This document shows, piece by piece, positions 18,456 through 26,762 of a stretch of 64,000 nt of DNA. This DNA comes from Thermus thermophilus. GTDB lineage: Bacteria > Deinococcota > Deinococci > Deinococcales > Thermaceae. The translations under genes and the position numbers were made by a program. How positions within the stretch are numbered: the stretch's first letter is position 1; every line of letters begins with the position of its first letter. Below the pieces are notes generated by a model, which did not search any database, was not told the DNA's origin, and saw nothing but the letters and a program-made list of their open reading frames with translations. The DNA lies in the NCBI RefSeq assembly GCF_019974155.1, contig NZ_AP025158.1, forward strand, positions 2,087,327 through 2,151,326. The letters are read 5' to 3'.

Positions 18456-20122
18456 GAAGAGGTCTGGTCCTGCCCTTCGCCCTCGTCCTTTCCCTGGCCC
18501 TGGCCGCGGGCCTCACCGACCTTTACGACGGCCTGGAGGCCGCCTTGGGCCAGGTGCGCCTGGAAAACCCGGCCCAAGCGGTGAACGCCCTCAACCGGGC
18601 TCAAAGCCTCCTCCGCGAGGAAGGGGCGCTGCCCCCGGTCCTGCGGGACGCCGCCCTCACCAACCTGCAGGAGGCCCGCCAGTTCCTGGCGCAGCAGAGC
18701 GCGGTGGACCTCGAGGCCCGCCTCCTCCTGGTCCGCCACCTCGTGGGCAAGGCCCTCTACGACGCCTTCCTCCAGGCCCAGGGGGAGGAGAAGGCCGCCT
18801 TGGGCCAGCGCCTGGCCCGGGCCACGGGCCTTCCCCCCGCCCTGGTGGACCAGGCCCGCTCCGCCCCCCCAGAGGAGGCCCGGAGGCTCCTGGAGGCCCG
18901 CTATCTCCAGGCCATGGCGGGGGACCTGGGCCAAGCCCTCGCCGCCCAGAGCCGCCCCCAGGCCTACCTGGCCCTGGCCCGGGCCTACGCCCGCTACCTC
19001 ATCGTCCAGGACAGCCCCCAAAGCCGCCTCAAGGCCCAGGACTTCGTCCAGGCCCTGGCCCTCGTCTCCTTCGGCCAGCCCTTCCGCCCCGAGGTCCAGA
19101 GGCTACTCGGCCAGGTCCAGGCCTGGCGGCAGGACCTCCTGCGCCTGCAAACAGAGCAAGCCCCTTCCCCGGCCGAGGCCACCCCACTCCAGACGCCCGC
19201 GCCCGCATCCCAACCCCAGGCCTCCCCGCCCCGTCCCGGAAGCGTGGGCGCTCTCCTCGCAGGGGGGCTTCCGGAGGGACTCGAGGAGGAACTCAGCTTC
19301 CTGGCCCTAGAGCCTGAAGCGAAAGCGCGCCTAGGCGAGGCCCTCCAGGGCATGGGCTATGGGAGCGTGCTGGACTGGCTCGCCGTGGCGGACGAGGTGC
19401 GGGGGGCCCTCGCCCTGGCCCAGCTCTACGTGCAAAACGGCCTCTTCGCTCAGGCCCGGAGCCAGCTGGACTACGCCCACAGCCGTTTCCGGCTCAAGCT
19501 CCTGCCCGTGGCCGAGGCCTACGCCCCGGGCGTGGCCAAGCGGACAGACCTGCTCTTCCAACGCCTGCGGGAGGCGGTGGGGCTCAGGACGCTGGACATC
19601 ACCGTGCTCCTCGGCGAGCTCCAGGAGTTGGAAGAACGGCTCCTAGGCAACACCCTCGGCCCGTGGCACGCCCTCCAGGTGCAGGCAGAACTCCTCCTCC
19701 TAGGCATCCCCCGTTCCGTCTTCTTTATCCTGGCGGCGGTCCTTTCCTTCTTCCCCCTTTACCTCATCCGGATCACCTTCGGCGGGCGGAACGTCTACTG
19801 GAACCTCCTTGGGCTGGGCTTTTTCTTCCTCTTCCTACCCATCCTGGCCGAAGGCCTCTCCTACATGGGTTCCATCCTGGCCGAGTACGGGGGACTCCCC
19901 GCCTTAGGCGCCCTGGCCAACCTCTCCGTGGCCCAGTCCCTCCTCGCCTACTGGGGCTGGGGGCTTTCCGTCTTCCTCGTGGTGGCCCTGGCCGGGGCGG
20001 GCCTCCGGGGCATCGCCGCCCAGTTCGGCCTCCTGCGGGAGCGGGAGCCCGAGGCCTCGAGGCGGGAGACCACCCCCACCCTCACCAGCGAGACCATCGT
20101 GGAGTGGGACGAGGAATTCTGA
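18452..20122 (+). CDS. Unknown exported membrane protein with a helical N-terminal region
   Basis: 556 residues. A signal peptide (GLVLPFALVLSLALAAG) is followed by ~200 residues of amphipathic helices, a Pro/Ala/Gln linker near 235-265 and more helices. Near 425-535 come at least three transmembrane segments (FFILAAVLSFFPLYLI, LLGLGFFFLFLPILAEG, GWGLSVFLVVALAGAGL). The tail is acidic. The large extracytoplasmic helical domain resembles repeat scaffolds, but I recognise no family. It is coupled to the Roadblock-like gene by a 4-nt overlap. Confidence 0.65.
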   Translation: MRRGLVLPFALVLSLALAAGLTDLYDGLEAALGQVRLENPAQAVNALNRAQSLLREEGALPPVLRDAALTNLQEARQFLAQQSAVDLEARLLLVRHLVGKALYDAFLQAQGEEKAALGQRLARATGLPPALVDQARSAPPEEARRLLEARYLQAMAGDLGQALAAQSRPQAYLALARAYARYLIVQDSPQSRLKAQDFVQALALVSFGQPFRPEVQRLLGQVQAWRQDLLRLQTEQAPSPAEATPLQTPAPASQPQASPPRPGSVGALLAGGLPEGLEEELSFLALEPEAKARLGEALQGMGYGSVLDWLAVADEVRGALALAQLYVQNGLFAQARSQLDYAHSRFRLKLLPVAEAYAPGVAKRTDLLFQRLREAVGLRTLDITVLLGELQELEERLLGNTLGPWHALQVQAELLLLGIPRSVFFILAAVLSFFPLYLIRITFGGRNVYWNLLGLGFFFLFLPILAEGLSYMGSILAEYGGLPALGALANLSVAQSLLAYWGWGLSVFLVVALAGAGLRGIAAQFGLLREREPEASRRETTPTLTSETIVEWDEEF

Positions 20123-20128
20123 AGGGGC

Positions 20129-21310
20129 CTAGTTGCGGAACACCACGTCCTCCCGCCCGAAGGCCCACACCGCCAGGCCCAGGGCGGCCCCGGCGTAGAC
20201 CAGGGTGGAAAGCCAGGTGAGCCCCGCCTGCAAAGGGGTGGCGGTGCCCTTGAGGAGGGCATCCATCAGCAGGGCCACGTTGAAGAGGGGAAGGAGGTGG
20301 TGCCAGGCCTCGAGCTGCAGGAAGCCCCGAAACTGCAGGAAGAGGAGGGGGAGAAGGGCCAAAAGCTGCAGGGGGGCCATGTAGCTTTGCGCCTCCTTGA
20401 AGCTCCGGGCGTAAAGCCCCAGGGCCACCATCACCGCCCCCATGAAGAGGGCGAGGAGGAAGGCGGTGAGGAAGAGGGCAAGGAAGCTCCCTCCGTCCAG
20501 GCTCACCTGTCCGCCCAAGGCCAGGACCTCGCCCCTCTCCGTGAGGATGCCCCCGCCAAGGCGGGCGCTCCAGGCCCCGCCCAGGGCCAGCCCCAAAAGC
20601 CCCGCCACCCCTGAGAGCAGGCCCATGGCCACCGTGGCCAAGGCCTTGCCCAGGGCCACCTGGACCAGGGGGATGGGAGCGGCCAAAAGGGCCTCGAGGG
20701 TCCCCTTCTCCTTCTCCCCCGCCGTGGCGTCCACCGCCACCACCTGGCCTCCGGAGAGGATAAAGACCACCAGGAAGAAGGGGAGGAGGAACCCCAAAAG
20801 CCCCCCGGCCCTTTCCCTGGGCGGGGAGGCGTCCACCACTTCCACCCCGAACGGGGAAAGGACCTCCTGGGGAAGCCCCGCCCGCCGGAGGGCCTCCGCC
20901 ACCTTGGCCTCCTTAAGGGCCTGCAGGGCCCCCTTGACCTTCTCCACGACCACCTGGCTTTCCGTGAGGCCGGAGGCCAGGCGGCCGTAGACCCGGTACA
21001 CCCCTTCCCGGAAGGCCACCCCCGCAGGGTAGCGGCCTTCCCGCACCGCCCCTTCGGGGTCCGGATTGTTCACGGGCTTAAGCTGCGCTTCCTCCAGGGC
21101 CTTTAGGGCCTCCTCGGGAAGCCCCGCCACCGCCACCTCTTGCACCTTCTCCGCCGCGCCCTGCATGAGCCGGTTTAGGAAGAGGCTGGGCCCGAACATG
21201 AAGACCGGCATCAGCAGGACGGGAAGGACCAGGGTGGAGAAGACCAGCTTCCGGTCGCGAAAGACCTGGACGAGCTCCTTTCGGAATATTCTTAAAACGG
21301 CTTCCATCAC
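20129..21310 (-). CDS. ABC-2 type exporter permease (NatB-like)
   Basis: 393 residues: an N-terminal membrane helix (LVFSTLVLPVLLMPVFMFGP), an extracytoplasmic domain of about 140 residues, then five or six C-terminal helices. The motif VDATAGEKEKGTLEALLAAP is the ABC-2 permease cytoplasmic signature of NatB/YhaP-type exporters. It overlaps the ATPase gene by 4 nt, so both form one exporter. The substrate is unknown; sodium extrusion as for NatAB is one possibility. Confidence 0.88.
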   Translation of the reverse strand: MMEAVLRIFRKELVQVFRDRKLVFSTLVLPVLLMPVFMFGPSLFLNRLMQGAAEKVQEVAVAGLPEEALKALEEAQLKPVNNPDPEGAVREGRYPAGVAFREGVYRVYGRLASGLTESQVVVEKVKGALQALKEAKVAEALRRAGLPQEVLSPFGVEVVDASPPRERAGGLLGFLLPFFLVVFILSGGQVVAVDATAGEKEKGTLEALLAAPIPLVQVALGKALATVAMGLLSGVAGLLGLALGGAWSARLGGGILTERGEVLALGGQVSLDGGSFLALFLTAFLLALFMGAVMVALGLYARSFKEAQSYMAPLQLLALLPLLFLQFRGFLQLEAWHHLLPLFNVALLMDALLKGTATPLQAGLTWLSTLVYAGAALGLAVWAFGREDVVFRN

Positions 21311-22023
21311 GCCCTCCGCACCTGTCGGACGAAGGCCCGCTCCAGACTCCCGTCCCCCAAGGCCAGGGCCTCGCCCAGGCTCCCCTCGTAGACCAGCCGT
21401 CCCCGGTGGAGGAAGCCCACCCGGTCCGCCACCTCCTCGGCCTCGGCCATCACGTGGGTGGAGTAGACGATGGCGTTGCCCAGGTCCCGGTAGGCCTTCA
21501 CGAAGTCCAGAAGAGCCCTGCGGGCGAAGACGTCCAGGCCCGCCGTGGCCTCGTCCAGGAGGAGGACCTTGGGCCGGTGGAGGATGGCCCGGGCGATGAC
21601 CACCTTCTGCCGCATCCCGGTGGACATCTCCCCCACTTTCTTGTCCAGGGTCTCCTCCATTCCCAAGAGGTCCACCACCCAGTCCAAGGCCCCGAGAAAG
21701 GCCCGCCCTTTGAGGCCGTAGAAGCCCGCGAAGAACTCCAGGACCTCCCGCCCCGTGAGGCGCTCGTAGACCCGCATGCCCCCGTTCACCAAGCCGAGGT
21801 TGCGGCGCACCTCGAGGGGCTCCCGCACCACGTCAAAGCCCGCCACCAGAGCCCTCCCGGCGCTCGGGCGGACGAGGGTAGAGAGGAGGCGCAAGGTGGT
21901 GGTCTTCCCCGCCCCGTTGGGGCCGAGGAGGGCGTAGACCTCCCCGGGCCCCACCCCAAAGGTCAGGCCCTCCACGGCCACGGCCTCACGGTAGCGCTTG
22001 GTAAGGCCCTCTGCCTGGACCAT
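21307..22023 (-). CDS. ABC transporter ATPase (NatA-like)
   Basis: 238 residues: Walker A LLGPNGAGKTTTLRLL, Q-loop region, signature MSTGMRQKVVIARAI, Walker B VLLLDEATAGLD and switch His in YSTHVMAEAEE. STGMRQK is the NatA/CcmA-type variant of the LSGGQ motif. It partners the NatB-like permease encoded directly downstream. It is divergent from the small gene at 22051 with only 27 nt between them. Confidence 0.93.
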   Translation of the reverse strand: MVQAEGLTKRYREAVAVEGLTFGVGPGEVYALLGPNGAGKTTTLRLLSTLVRPSAGRALVAGFDVVREPLEVRRNLGLVNGGMRVYERLTGREVLEFFAGFYGLKGRAFLGALDWVVDLLGMEETLDKKVGEMSTGMRQKVVIARAILHRPKVLLLDEATAGLDVFARRALLDFVKAYRDLGNAIVYSTHVMAEAEEVADRVGFLHRGRLVYEGSLGEALALGDGSLERAFVRQVRRA

Positions 22024-22050
22024 GGCGGGAGCTTACCAAATAATGGGGGC

Positions 22051-22335
22051 GTGAAGGCCATGACCTTCTGGGTGAAGCCCAAAAGCTCCATAGAGGCCCT
22101 GCCCGAGGCCCAGGCCCTGGTCCGGGACCTCTTGGAGCTTTTCTACGAGTACTTCCCGGAGTACGAGGGGTGCTTGGGCTTTTCCCAGTCCCCCAGAAGG
22201 CCCCGCTACCTCTTCCTCTACATGGAGGGGCCCTGCGGTGGGCTTCTTCCCGCGGCCACCCGGTTTCTGCGGGAGCTCCTCGAGGCCGCCTTCCCCCAGG
22301 CCGAGGTGCGGGTCTACGGCAAGCCCTGGCCTTAG
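22051..22335 (+). CDS. Small unknown protein
   Basis: 94 residues from GTG 22051 (ATG 22060 is the alternative). AATAAT at 22039-22044 lies exactly 6 nt before the GTG, with TGGACC about 17 nt further up, so a leaderless mRNA from GTG is likely. The protein (KAMTFWVKPKSSIEALPEAQ..., then CLGFSQSPRRPRYLFLYMEG) looks like a compact alpha/beta fold. I recognise no family. Its end overlaps the convergent adenosyltransferase gene by 4 nt. Confidence 0.65.
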   Translation: MKAMTFWVKPKSSIEALPEAQALVRDLLELFYEYFPEYEGCLGFSQSPRRPRYLFLYMEGPCGGLLPAATRFLRELLEAAFPQAEVRVYGKPWP

Positions 22336-22895
22336 CGGCGCTTCTTCACCAGCCACCCTTCCTCCCTGACCCCTAGCCGGGCGTTCACCACCCGGGCCAG
22401 GACGAAGAGGAGGTCGGAAAGCCGGTTCAGGTAGCGGATCACCTCGGGGTTCACGGGCTCCTCCCGGCTCAAGGCCACCACCTTGCGCTCGGCGCGGCGC
22501 ACCACGGTGCGGGCGAGGTGAAGCGCGGCCGCCGCCGGATGCCCTCCGGGGAGGATGAAGCCCCGGAAGGGGGGGCTTTCCTCCTGGTAGCGGTCAATGG
22601 CCTTTTCCAGGGCCTCCACGTCCTCGGCGTCCATGCGGGCGATGTTCTTCTCGTAGGGGCTTCCCATACGGGTCGCCAGGTCCGCCCCCAGATCAAAGAG
22701 GGCGTTTTGAACGCGCTCCAGGAGGTCGTGGAGGTCTAGGTGCTCCGCAGGGAGGAGGCTTCGGGCGAGGCCGATGGCGCTGTTGGCCTCGTCCACGGTG
22801 CCGTAGGCCTCCACCCGGGGGTGGGCCTTCACCACCCGATCGGACCCGTAAAGGCCGGTCTCCCCGGCGTCCCCCGTCCTGGTGTAGATCTTCAT
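22332..22895 (-). CDS. Cob(I)alamin adenosyltransferase, PduO type
   Basis: 187 residues. It transfers the adenosyl group of ATP to cob(I)alamin to form adenosylcobalamin. The family start IYTRTGDAGETGLYG, VEAYGTVDEANSAIGLARS and the late RTVVRRAERKVVAL with LNRLSDLLFVLAR are all present; the Arg/Glu positions that bind ATP and the base are conserved. No cobalamin enzyme is adjacent. Confidence 0.94.
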   Translation of the reverse strand: MKIYTRTGDAGETGLYGSDRVVKAHPRVEAYGTVDEANSAIGLARSLLPAEHLDLHDLLERVQNALFDLGADLATRMGSPYEKNIARMDAEDVEALEKAIDRYQEESPPFRGFILPGGHPAAAALHLARTVVRRAERKVVALSREEPVNPEVIRYLNRLSDLLFVLARVVNARLGVREEGWLVKKRR

Positions 22896-22910
22896 GGCCC
22901 CATTCTAGGG

Positions 22911-22945
22911 GTAAAGCAAAGCCCCCTGGGAGAACCCCAGGGGGC
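22911..22945 (-). terminator. Terminator of tRNA-Arg
   Basis: On the minus strand GCCCCCTGGG-GTTCT-CCCAGGGGGC is a 10-bp hairpin followed by TTTGCTTT. It lies 10 nt downstream of the tRNA-Arg CCA end and before the adenosyltransferase start, separating the two units. Confidence 0.88.
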
Positions 22946-22954
22946 TTCGGCCTT

Positions 22955-23031
22955 TGGCGGGCCCGGGAGGATTCGAACCCCCGACCTGCTGATCCGTAGT
23001 CAGCCGCTCTATCCAGCTGAGCTACGGGCCC
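22955..23031 (-). tRNA. tRNA-Arg (ACG)
   Basis: 77 nt, GGGCCCGTAGCTCAGCTGG to CGGGCCCGCCA with encoded CCA. The anticodon loop CTACGGA gives ACG, normally edited to ICG to read CGN. T-loop GGTTCGAAT and a complementary acceptor stem are present. Confidence 0.96.
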
Positions 23032-23043
23032 AAGCCAACTTCA

Positions 23044-23072
23044 ACCATAGCATGCCGGAAAGCCCCTGTCAA
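23044..23072 (-). promoter_or_regulatory. Promoter of tRNA-Arg
   Basis: On the minus strand a perfect TTGACA (23067-23072), a 17-nt spacer and TATGGT (23044-23049), about 12 nt before the tRNA. It is one of the strongest promoters visible here. The -35 abuts the ATG of the plus-strand gene at 23075. Confidence 0.85.
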
Positions 23073-23074
23073 TA

Positions 23075-23296
23075 ATGGAAGGCGTGCGGGAAAGGCGCCT
23101 GGAAGCCCTCCTCCTCCAGGCCCTGAAAGGGGAGCGCACCCTGGAGGAACTCCACGCCGTCCTCAAACCCCTGCACCCGGGCCTCAGCAAGGCCCGCCTC
23201 TTCGCCCTCCTGGTGCGGCTGAAGCGGGAGGGGAAGGTGGCCTTCCAAGGGGGTCGCTTTAGGCTAGCGGGGGAAGACCAGGGTGCGGACCCCTAG
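23075..23296 (+). CDS. Small winged-helix-like protein
   Basis: 73 residues. A helical start (RERRLEALLLQALKGER) is followed by LEELHAVLKPL, LSKARLFALLVRLKREG and KVAFQGGRFRLA. That is helix-helix-recognition helix-wing, as in winged-helix DNA-binding domains. No effector domain is present. Its 3' end overlaps the broken lipoprotein gene on the other strand by 33 nt. Target unknown. Confidence 0.6.
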   Translation: MEGVRERRLEALLLQALKGERTLEELHAVLKPLHPGLSKARLFALLVRLKREGKVAFQGGRFRLAGEDQGADP

Positions 23297-23785
23297 GCCG
23301 TCCGAGAGCTGGGCCTCAAAGGCCCCGCCCTGGGGGAGTTCCTCCAGGGCGAAGCCTTGCCCGACATAGGCCCGCACAAGGGGTTCTCGGTGGACGCTGG
23401 CCCCGTTGTTGTCTTGACCCGGTGGTCCCCCGGGAAAGCGTAGGCGTAGCCTGTACCGCAGGGGCTTAGGCCTAAGTGGCTGCACGTTGATTTCGCAACA
23501 CGGGTTGCCCGAAATAAGGCTTGGGAAGGCCCTTTTGGGGCCCCCGCTCTGGCGCAAGCCAGAGCGGGGTACTTAGCCCTGTCCCGCCCCCGGCCTCGAG
23601 GACGCAGTCCAAGACCTCCCCGTCCGGATCCCCCGCGCTCCAGGAAAAGCGTGCCGTGAGGGGGGCCTCCCCCTCGGGGGGCTGGCCTGGAAGGCGCCGA
23701 GGGTTGGGGCTTGGTCTTCCGAGGACCCCGAGCAAGCAACGAGCAAGGCCGCGAAGACCGCAAGGCGCAAGGACCGAAGGTCCAT
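23264..23785 (-). pseudogene. Broken lipoprotein gene, frameshifted and interrupted by the 106-bp repeat
   Basis: The N-terminus is a lipoprotein signal (VFAALLVACSGSSEDQ). After about 38 residues the frame must change at a run of six Cs to continue as APLTARFSWSAGDPDGEVL and DCVLEAGGG. One extra C would restore the frame. The 106-bp repeat then interrupts the coding sequence, and the C-terminal part resumes after it in another frame (YRLRLRFPGG, then LVRAYVGQGFALEELP) to TAG at 23264. The visible core resembles an Ig-like or PKD-like extracellular domain. It is non-functional unless the C-run shift is a sequencing error. Confidence 0.7.
23471..23576. repeat. 106-bp structured repeat, copy 2
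   Basis: Same length and orientation as the copies at 8579 and 56356. CCTAAGTGGCTGCACG begins it and GGGGTACTTAG ends it. The hairpin arms read CCCCGCTCTGGC and GCCAGAGCGGGG with GCAA loop: a different stem sequence from copy 1 with pairing kept. It lies inside the coding sequence of a lipoprotein pseudogene, which is direct evidence that it has inserted into a gene. Confidence 0.85.
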
Positions 23786-23845
23786 CGCCTTCCACCCTAC
23801 CAGGGCCCGGGGGCGAGGGGATGAGAGGTGCTATCCTGGGCCTTA

Positions 23846-24958
23846 ATGCGCCCGGGGCTTTCGGCCAAGCGCCTGGTGGTCAAGGTGGGAAGCGCCGTCC
23901 TCACAGGGGAAAGGGGCCTGGACCTCGAGGCCATGGCCGAGATCGCCCGCCAGGTGGCCGCCCTAAAGGAGGAGGGCCGGGAGGTGGTCTTGGTCTCCTC
24001 GGGGGCGGTGGCGGCGGGGATGCGGCGGCTGGGGCTTGAGGAGCGCCCCAAGGACATGCCCCTGAAGCAGGCCCTCGCCGCCCTCGGCCAGCCCCTCCTC
24101 ATGGCCCGGTGGCAAGAGGCCTTCGCCCCCTTCGGCCTCCCCGTGGCCCAGGTCCTCCTCACCGCCGAGGACCTCTCCTCCAGGAGCCGCTACCTGAACG
24201 CCAAGGCCACCCTGCGGGCCCTTCTGGACCTCGGGGCCCTGCCCGTGATCAACGAGAACGACACCGTGGCCTTTGAGGAGATCCGCTTCGGGGACAACGA
24301 CCAGCTCTCCGCCCGGGTGGCGGCGTTGGTGGAGGCGGGCCTCCTCGCCCTCCTCTCCGATGTGGACGCCCTCTACGAGGAGGACCCTAAGAAAAACCCC
24401 CAGGCCCGCCCCATCGCCGAGGTGGAGTCCGTGGAGGCGGTGTTGGCCCACGCCGGGGAGGAAAACCCCTTGGGAAGCGGGGGGATGAGGAGCAAGCTCC
24501 TCGCCGCCCGCATCGCCGGTAGGGTGGGGATCCCCACCCTGCTTCTCCCCGGGAAACGGCCCGGGGTCCTCCTCCAGGCCCTCTCCGGGGCCCCCCTGGG
24601 CACCTACTTCCACGCCAAAAGGCGCTACCGGGGGGAAAAGGCCTGGCTCTTTGGCCTCGTCCGCCCCAAGGGGGAGCTCGTCTTGGACCGGGGGGCGGTG
24701 CGCGCCCTAAAGGAGCGGGGGGCAAGCCTCCTTCCCGCCGGGGTTAAGGAGGTGCGGGGAAGGTTTGGCCGGGGCGAGGCGGTCCGCCTCCTCTCGGAGG
24801 AGGGAGAGGAGGTGGGTGTGGGGCTCGCCAACTACGCCTCGGAGGAGATCGCCCGCATCAAGGGGCGGCGGAGCGCGGAGATTGAGGCCGTCCTGGGCTA
24901 CCGCTACACCGAGGAGGTGGTCCACCGGGACCACCTCGCCCTGAAGGAGGAGGCATGA
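23846..24958 (+). CDS. proB: Glutamate 5-kinase
   Basis: First step of proline synthesis. 370 residues from ATG 23846: an amino-acid kinase domain (RLVVKVGSAVLTGE, VVLVSSGAVAAGMRRLG, VINENDTVAFEEIRFGDND, GSGGMRSKLLAARIA) followed by a PUA domain from about 270 (GELVLDRGAVRALKERGAS). The -10-like TATCCT at 23832-23837 is 8 nt from the ATG, so the mRNA is probably nearly leaderless. It overlaps proA by ATGA. Confidence 0.96.
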   Translation: MRPGLSAKRLVVKVGSAVLTGERGLDLEAMAEIARQVAALKEEGREVVLVSSGAVAAGMRRLGLEERPKDMPLKQALAALGQPLLMARWQEAFAPFGLPVAQVLLTAEDLSSRSRYLNAKATLRALLDLGALPVINENDTVAFEEIRFGDNDQLSARVAALVEAGLLALLSDVDALYEEDPKKNPQARPIAEVESVEAVLAHAGEENPLGSGGMRSKLLAARIAGRVGIPTLLLPGKRPGVLLQALSGAPLGTYFHAKRRYRGEKAWLFGLVRPKGELVLDRGAVRALKERGASLLPAGVKEVRGRFGRGEAVRLLSEEGEEVGVGLANYASEEIARIKGRRSAEIEAVLGYRYTEEVVHRDHLALKEEA

Positions 24959-26196
24959 CGGCAACAAGCCTTTGGGAACTGGCGGAGCGCGCGCGGAAGA
25001 GGCTTTCCGAGATCGCCAAGGGGAACCGGGACCGGGCCCTCCTCGCCATGGCGGACCTCCTCGAGGCCCGCTGGGAAGAGGTCCTAAGGGCCAACCGGGA
25101 AGACCTGGAGGAGGCGGAAAGAACGGGGCTTCCCAAGGCCAAGCTGGACCGGCTGGCCCTAAAGGAGAAGGACCTCAAGACCCTCACGGAGGGCCTGAGG
25201 CAGATCGCCCGCCTCCCCGACCCCCTGGGGCGGATAGAGGGCCTGGCCAAGCGGCCGAACGGCCTGAGGGTGGGCAGGATGCGGGTGCCTTTGGGCCTCA
25301 TCGGCTTCATCTACGAGGCGCGGCCCGGGGCCACGGTGGAGGCGGTCTCCGTGGCCTTGAAGGCGGGAAACGCCATGCTCCTGAGGGGCGGGAAGGAGGC
25401 CTTCCGGTCCAACCGGGCCCTGGTGGCCCTCTGGCACGAGGCCCTGGGAGAGGCGGGCCTTCCCGAGGAGGCCGTGACCCTCGTCCCCACCACGGACCGG
25501 GAGGCCGTCTTGGAGATGTGCCGCCTGGAGCTTTTGGACCTCCTCATCCCGAGGGGGGGAGAGGAGCTCATAAGGCTCGTGCAGAAGGAGGCCCGGGTTC
25601 CCGTCCTCGCCCACGCCAAGGGGGTGAACCACCTCTACGTGGACGAGAAGGCGGACCTCGCCATGGCCCTCCGCCTCGCCCTAAACGGCAAGACCCAGCG
25701 CCCCGCGGTGTGCAACGCCCTCGAGGCCGTCTTAGTCCACGAGAAGGTGGCGGAGGCCTTCCTCCCCAGGCTGGAAAGGGCCATGCGGGAGAAGGGGGTG
25801 GAGCTCAGGGCCTGCCCAAGGGCCCTCCCCCTCCTTCAAGAAGCGGTCCCCGCCCGGGAGGACGAGTGGGACCGGGAGTATTTGGACCTCATCCTAAGGG
25901 TCAAGGTGGTCTCGGGGCTGGAGGAGGCCCTCGCCCACATCGCCCGCTACGGCTCCCGGCACACCGAGGCCATCTGCACCGAGGATCCCAAGGCGGCCTG
26001 GCGCTTCCTGGAGGAGGTGGACGCGAGCCTGGTCCTCTGGAACGCCTCCACCCGCTTTAACGACGGCTTTGAGCTGGGGCTTGGGGCGGAGATCGGCATC
26101 AGCACCTCCAAGCTCCACGCCTACGGCCCCATGGGGCCCATGGAGCTCACCACCCTCAAGTGGGTGGCCCTGGGGGAGGGGCAGGAGCGCACGTGA
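24955..26196 (+). CDS. proA: Glutamate-5-semialdehyde dehydrogenase
   Basis: Second step of proline synthesis: reduces gamma-glutamyl phosphate with NADPH. 413 residues of the aldehyde-dehydrogenase fold. RMRVPLGLIGFIYEARPG, GNAMLLRGGKEAFRSN, VLAHAKGVNHLYVDE and the catalytic Cys in TQRPAVCNALEAV are seen, with FNDGFELGLGAEIGIST near the end. It is coupled to proB by ATGA and to the TPR gene by GTGA. Confidence 0.96.
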   Translation: MTATSLWELAERARKRLSEIAKGNRDRALLAMADLLEARWEEVLRANREDLEEAERTGLPKAKLDRLALKEKDLKTLTEGLRQIARLPDPLGRIEGLAKRPNGLRVGRMRVPLGLIGFIYEARPGATVEAVSVALKAGNAMLLRGGKEAFRSNRALVALWHEALGEAGLPEEAVTLVPTTDREAVLEMCRLELLDLLIPRGGEELIRLVQKEARVPVLAHAKGVNHLYVDEKADLAMALRLALNGKTQRPAVCNALEAVLVHEKVAEAFLPRLERAMREKGVELRACPRALPLLQEAVPAREDEWDREYLDLILRVKVVSGLEEALAHIARYGSRHTEAICTEDPKAAWRFLEEVDASLVLWNASTRFNDGFELGLGAEIGISTSKLHAYGPMGPMELTTLKWVALGEGQERT

Positions 26197-26762
26197 GGCC
26201 GGAAGACCCCCTGGCCCGGGCCTGGGCCCTCATGGAGGAAGGTCGCTTCCAGGAGGCGGAAGCCCTCCTCCAGGGGGAACCTTCGCCCGAGGCCCGCTTC
26301 GCCCTGGGGTATGCCCTCGCCTTCCAGGGGAGGCACGCGGAGGCCCTGGCCCTCCACCGGGAGCTCTACGAGGCGACGGGAAGCCACCGGGCCCTCCACC
26401 AGGTGGGGATGGTCCTCCGCATGGCGGGTAGGCTAAAGGAGGCCCTCGCCGTCTTTGAAGAGGAGGCCCGCCTCCTTCCCCCTGACCCCCTGGCCCGCGC
26501 CACCAACCTCTACGAGCGGGGCTACACCTGGCTCCTCCTTGGGGAAAAGGAAGCGAGCCTGTCCTTCCTTCAGGCAAGCCTAGCCGAGGCGGAGGCTTCC
26601 TCTGACCCAATGGCCCAAGCCTGTGCCCACCGGGGGCTTTTGGAATGGCACCTCCGCTTCGGCCTCCCCGAGGAAGCCCGGCGGCACAAGGAGGCGGCCA
26701 TTCGCCTCTTCCTGGAGGCGGGGGACCGAAAGGGCGCGGAAGAGGTGGAAGACCTTGCTTAG
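26193..26762 (+). CDS. TPR-like protein
   Basis: 189 residues from GTG 26193, overlapping the proA stop as GTGA. It consists of helical pairs with TPR spacing: WALMEEGRFQEAEALLQG, ALGYALAFQGRHAEALALHR, HQVGMVLRMAGRLKEALAVF and YERGYTWLLLGEKEASLSFL. No signal peptide is visible, so it is probably cytoplasmic. It likely binds protein partners. Its end overlaps the YihY-like gene, suggesting a shared transcript from proB. Confidence 0.78.
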   Translation: MRPEDPLARAWALMEEGRFQEAEALLQGEPSPEARFALGYALAFQGRHAEALALHRELYEATGSHRALHQVGMVLRMAGRLKEALAVFEEEARLLPPDPLARATNLYERGYTWLLLGEKEASLSFLQASLAEAEASSDPMAQACAHRGLLEWHLRFGLPEEARRHKEAAIRLFLEAGDRKGAEEVEDLA

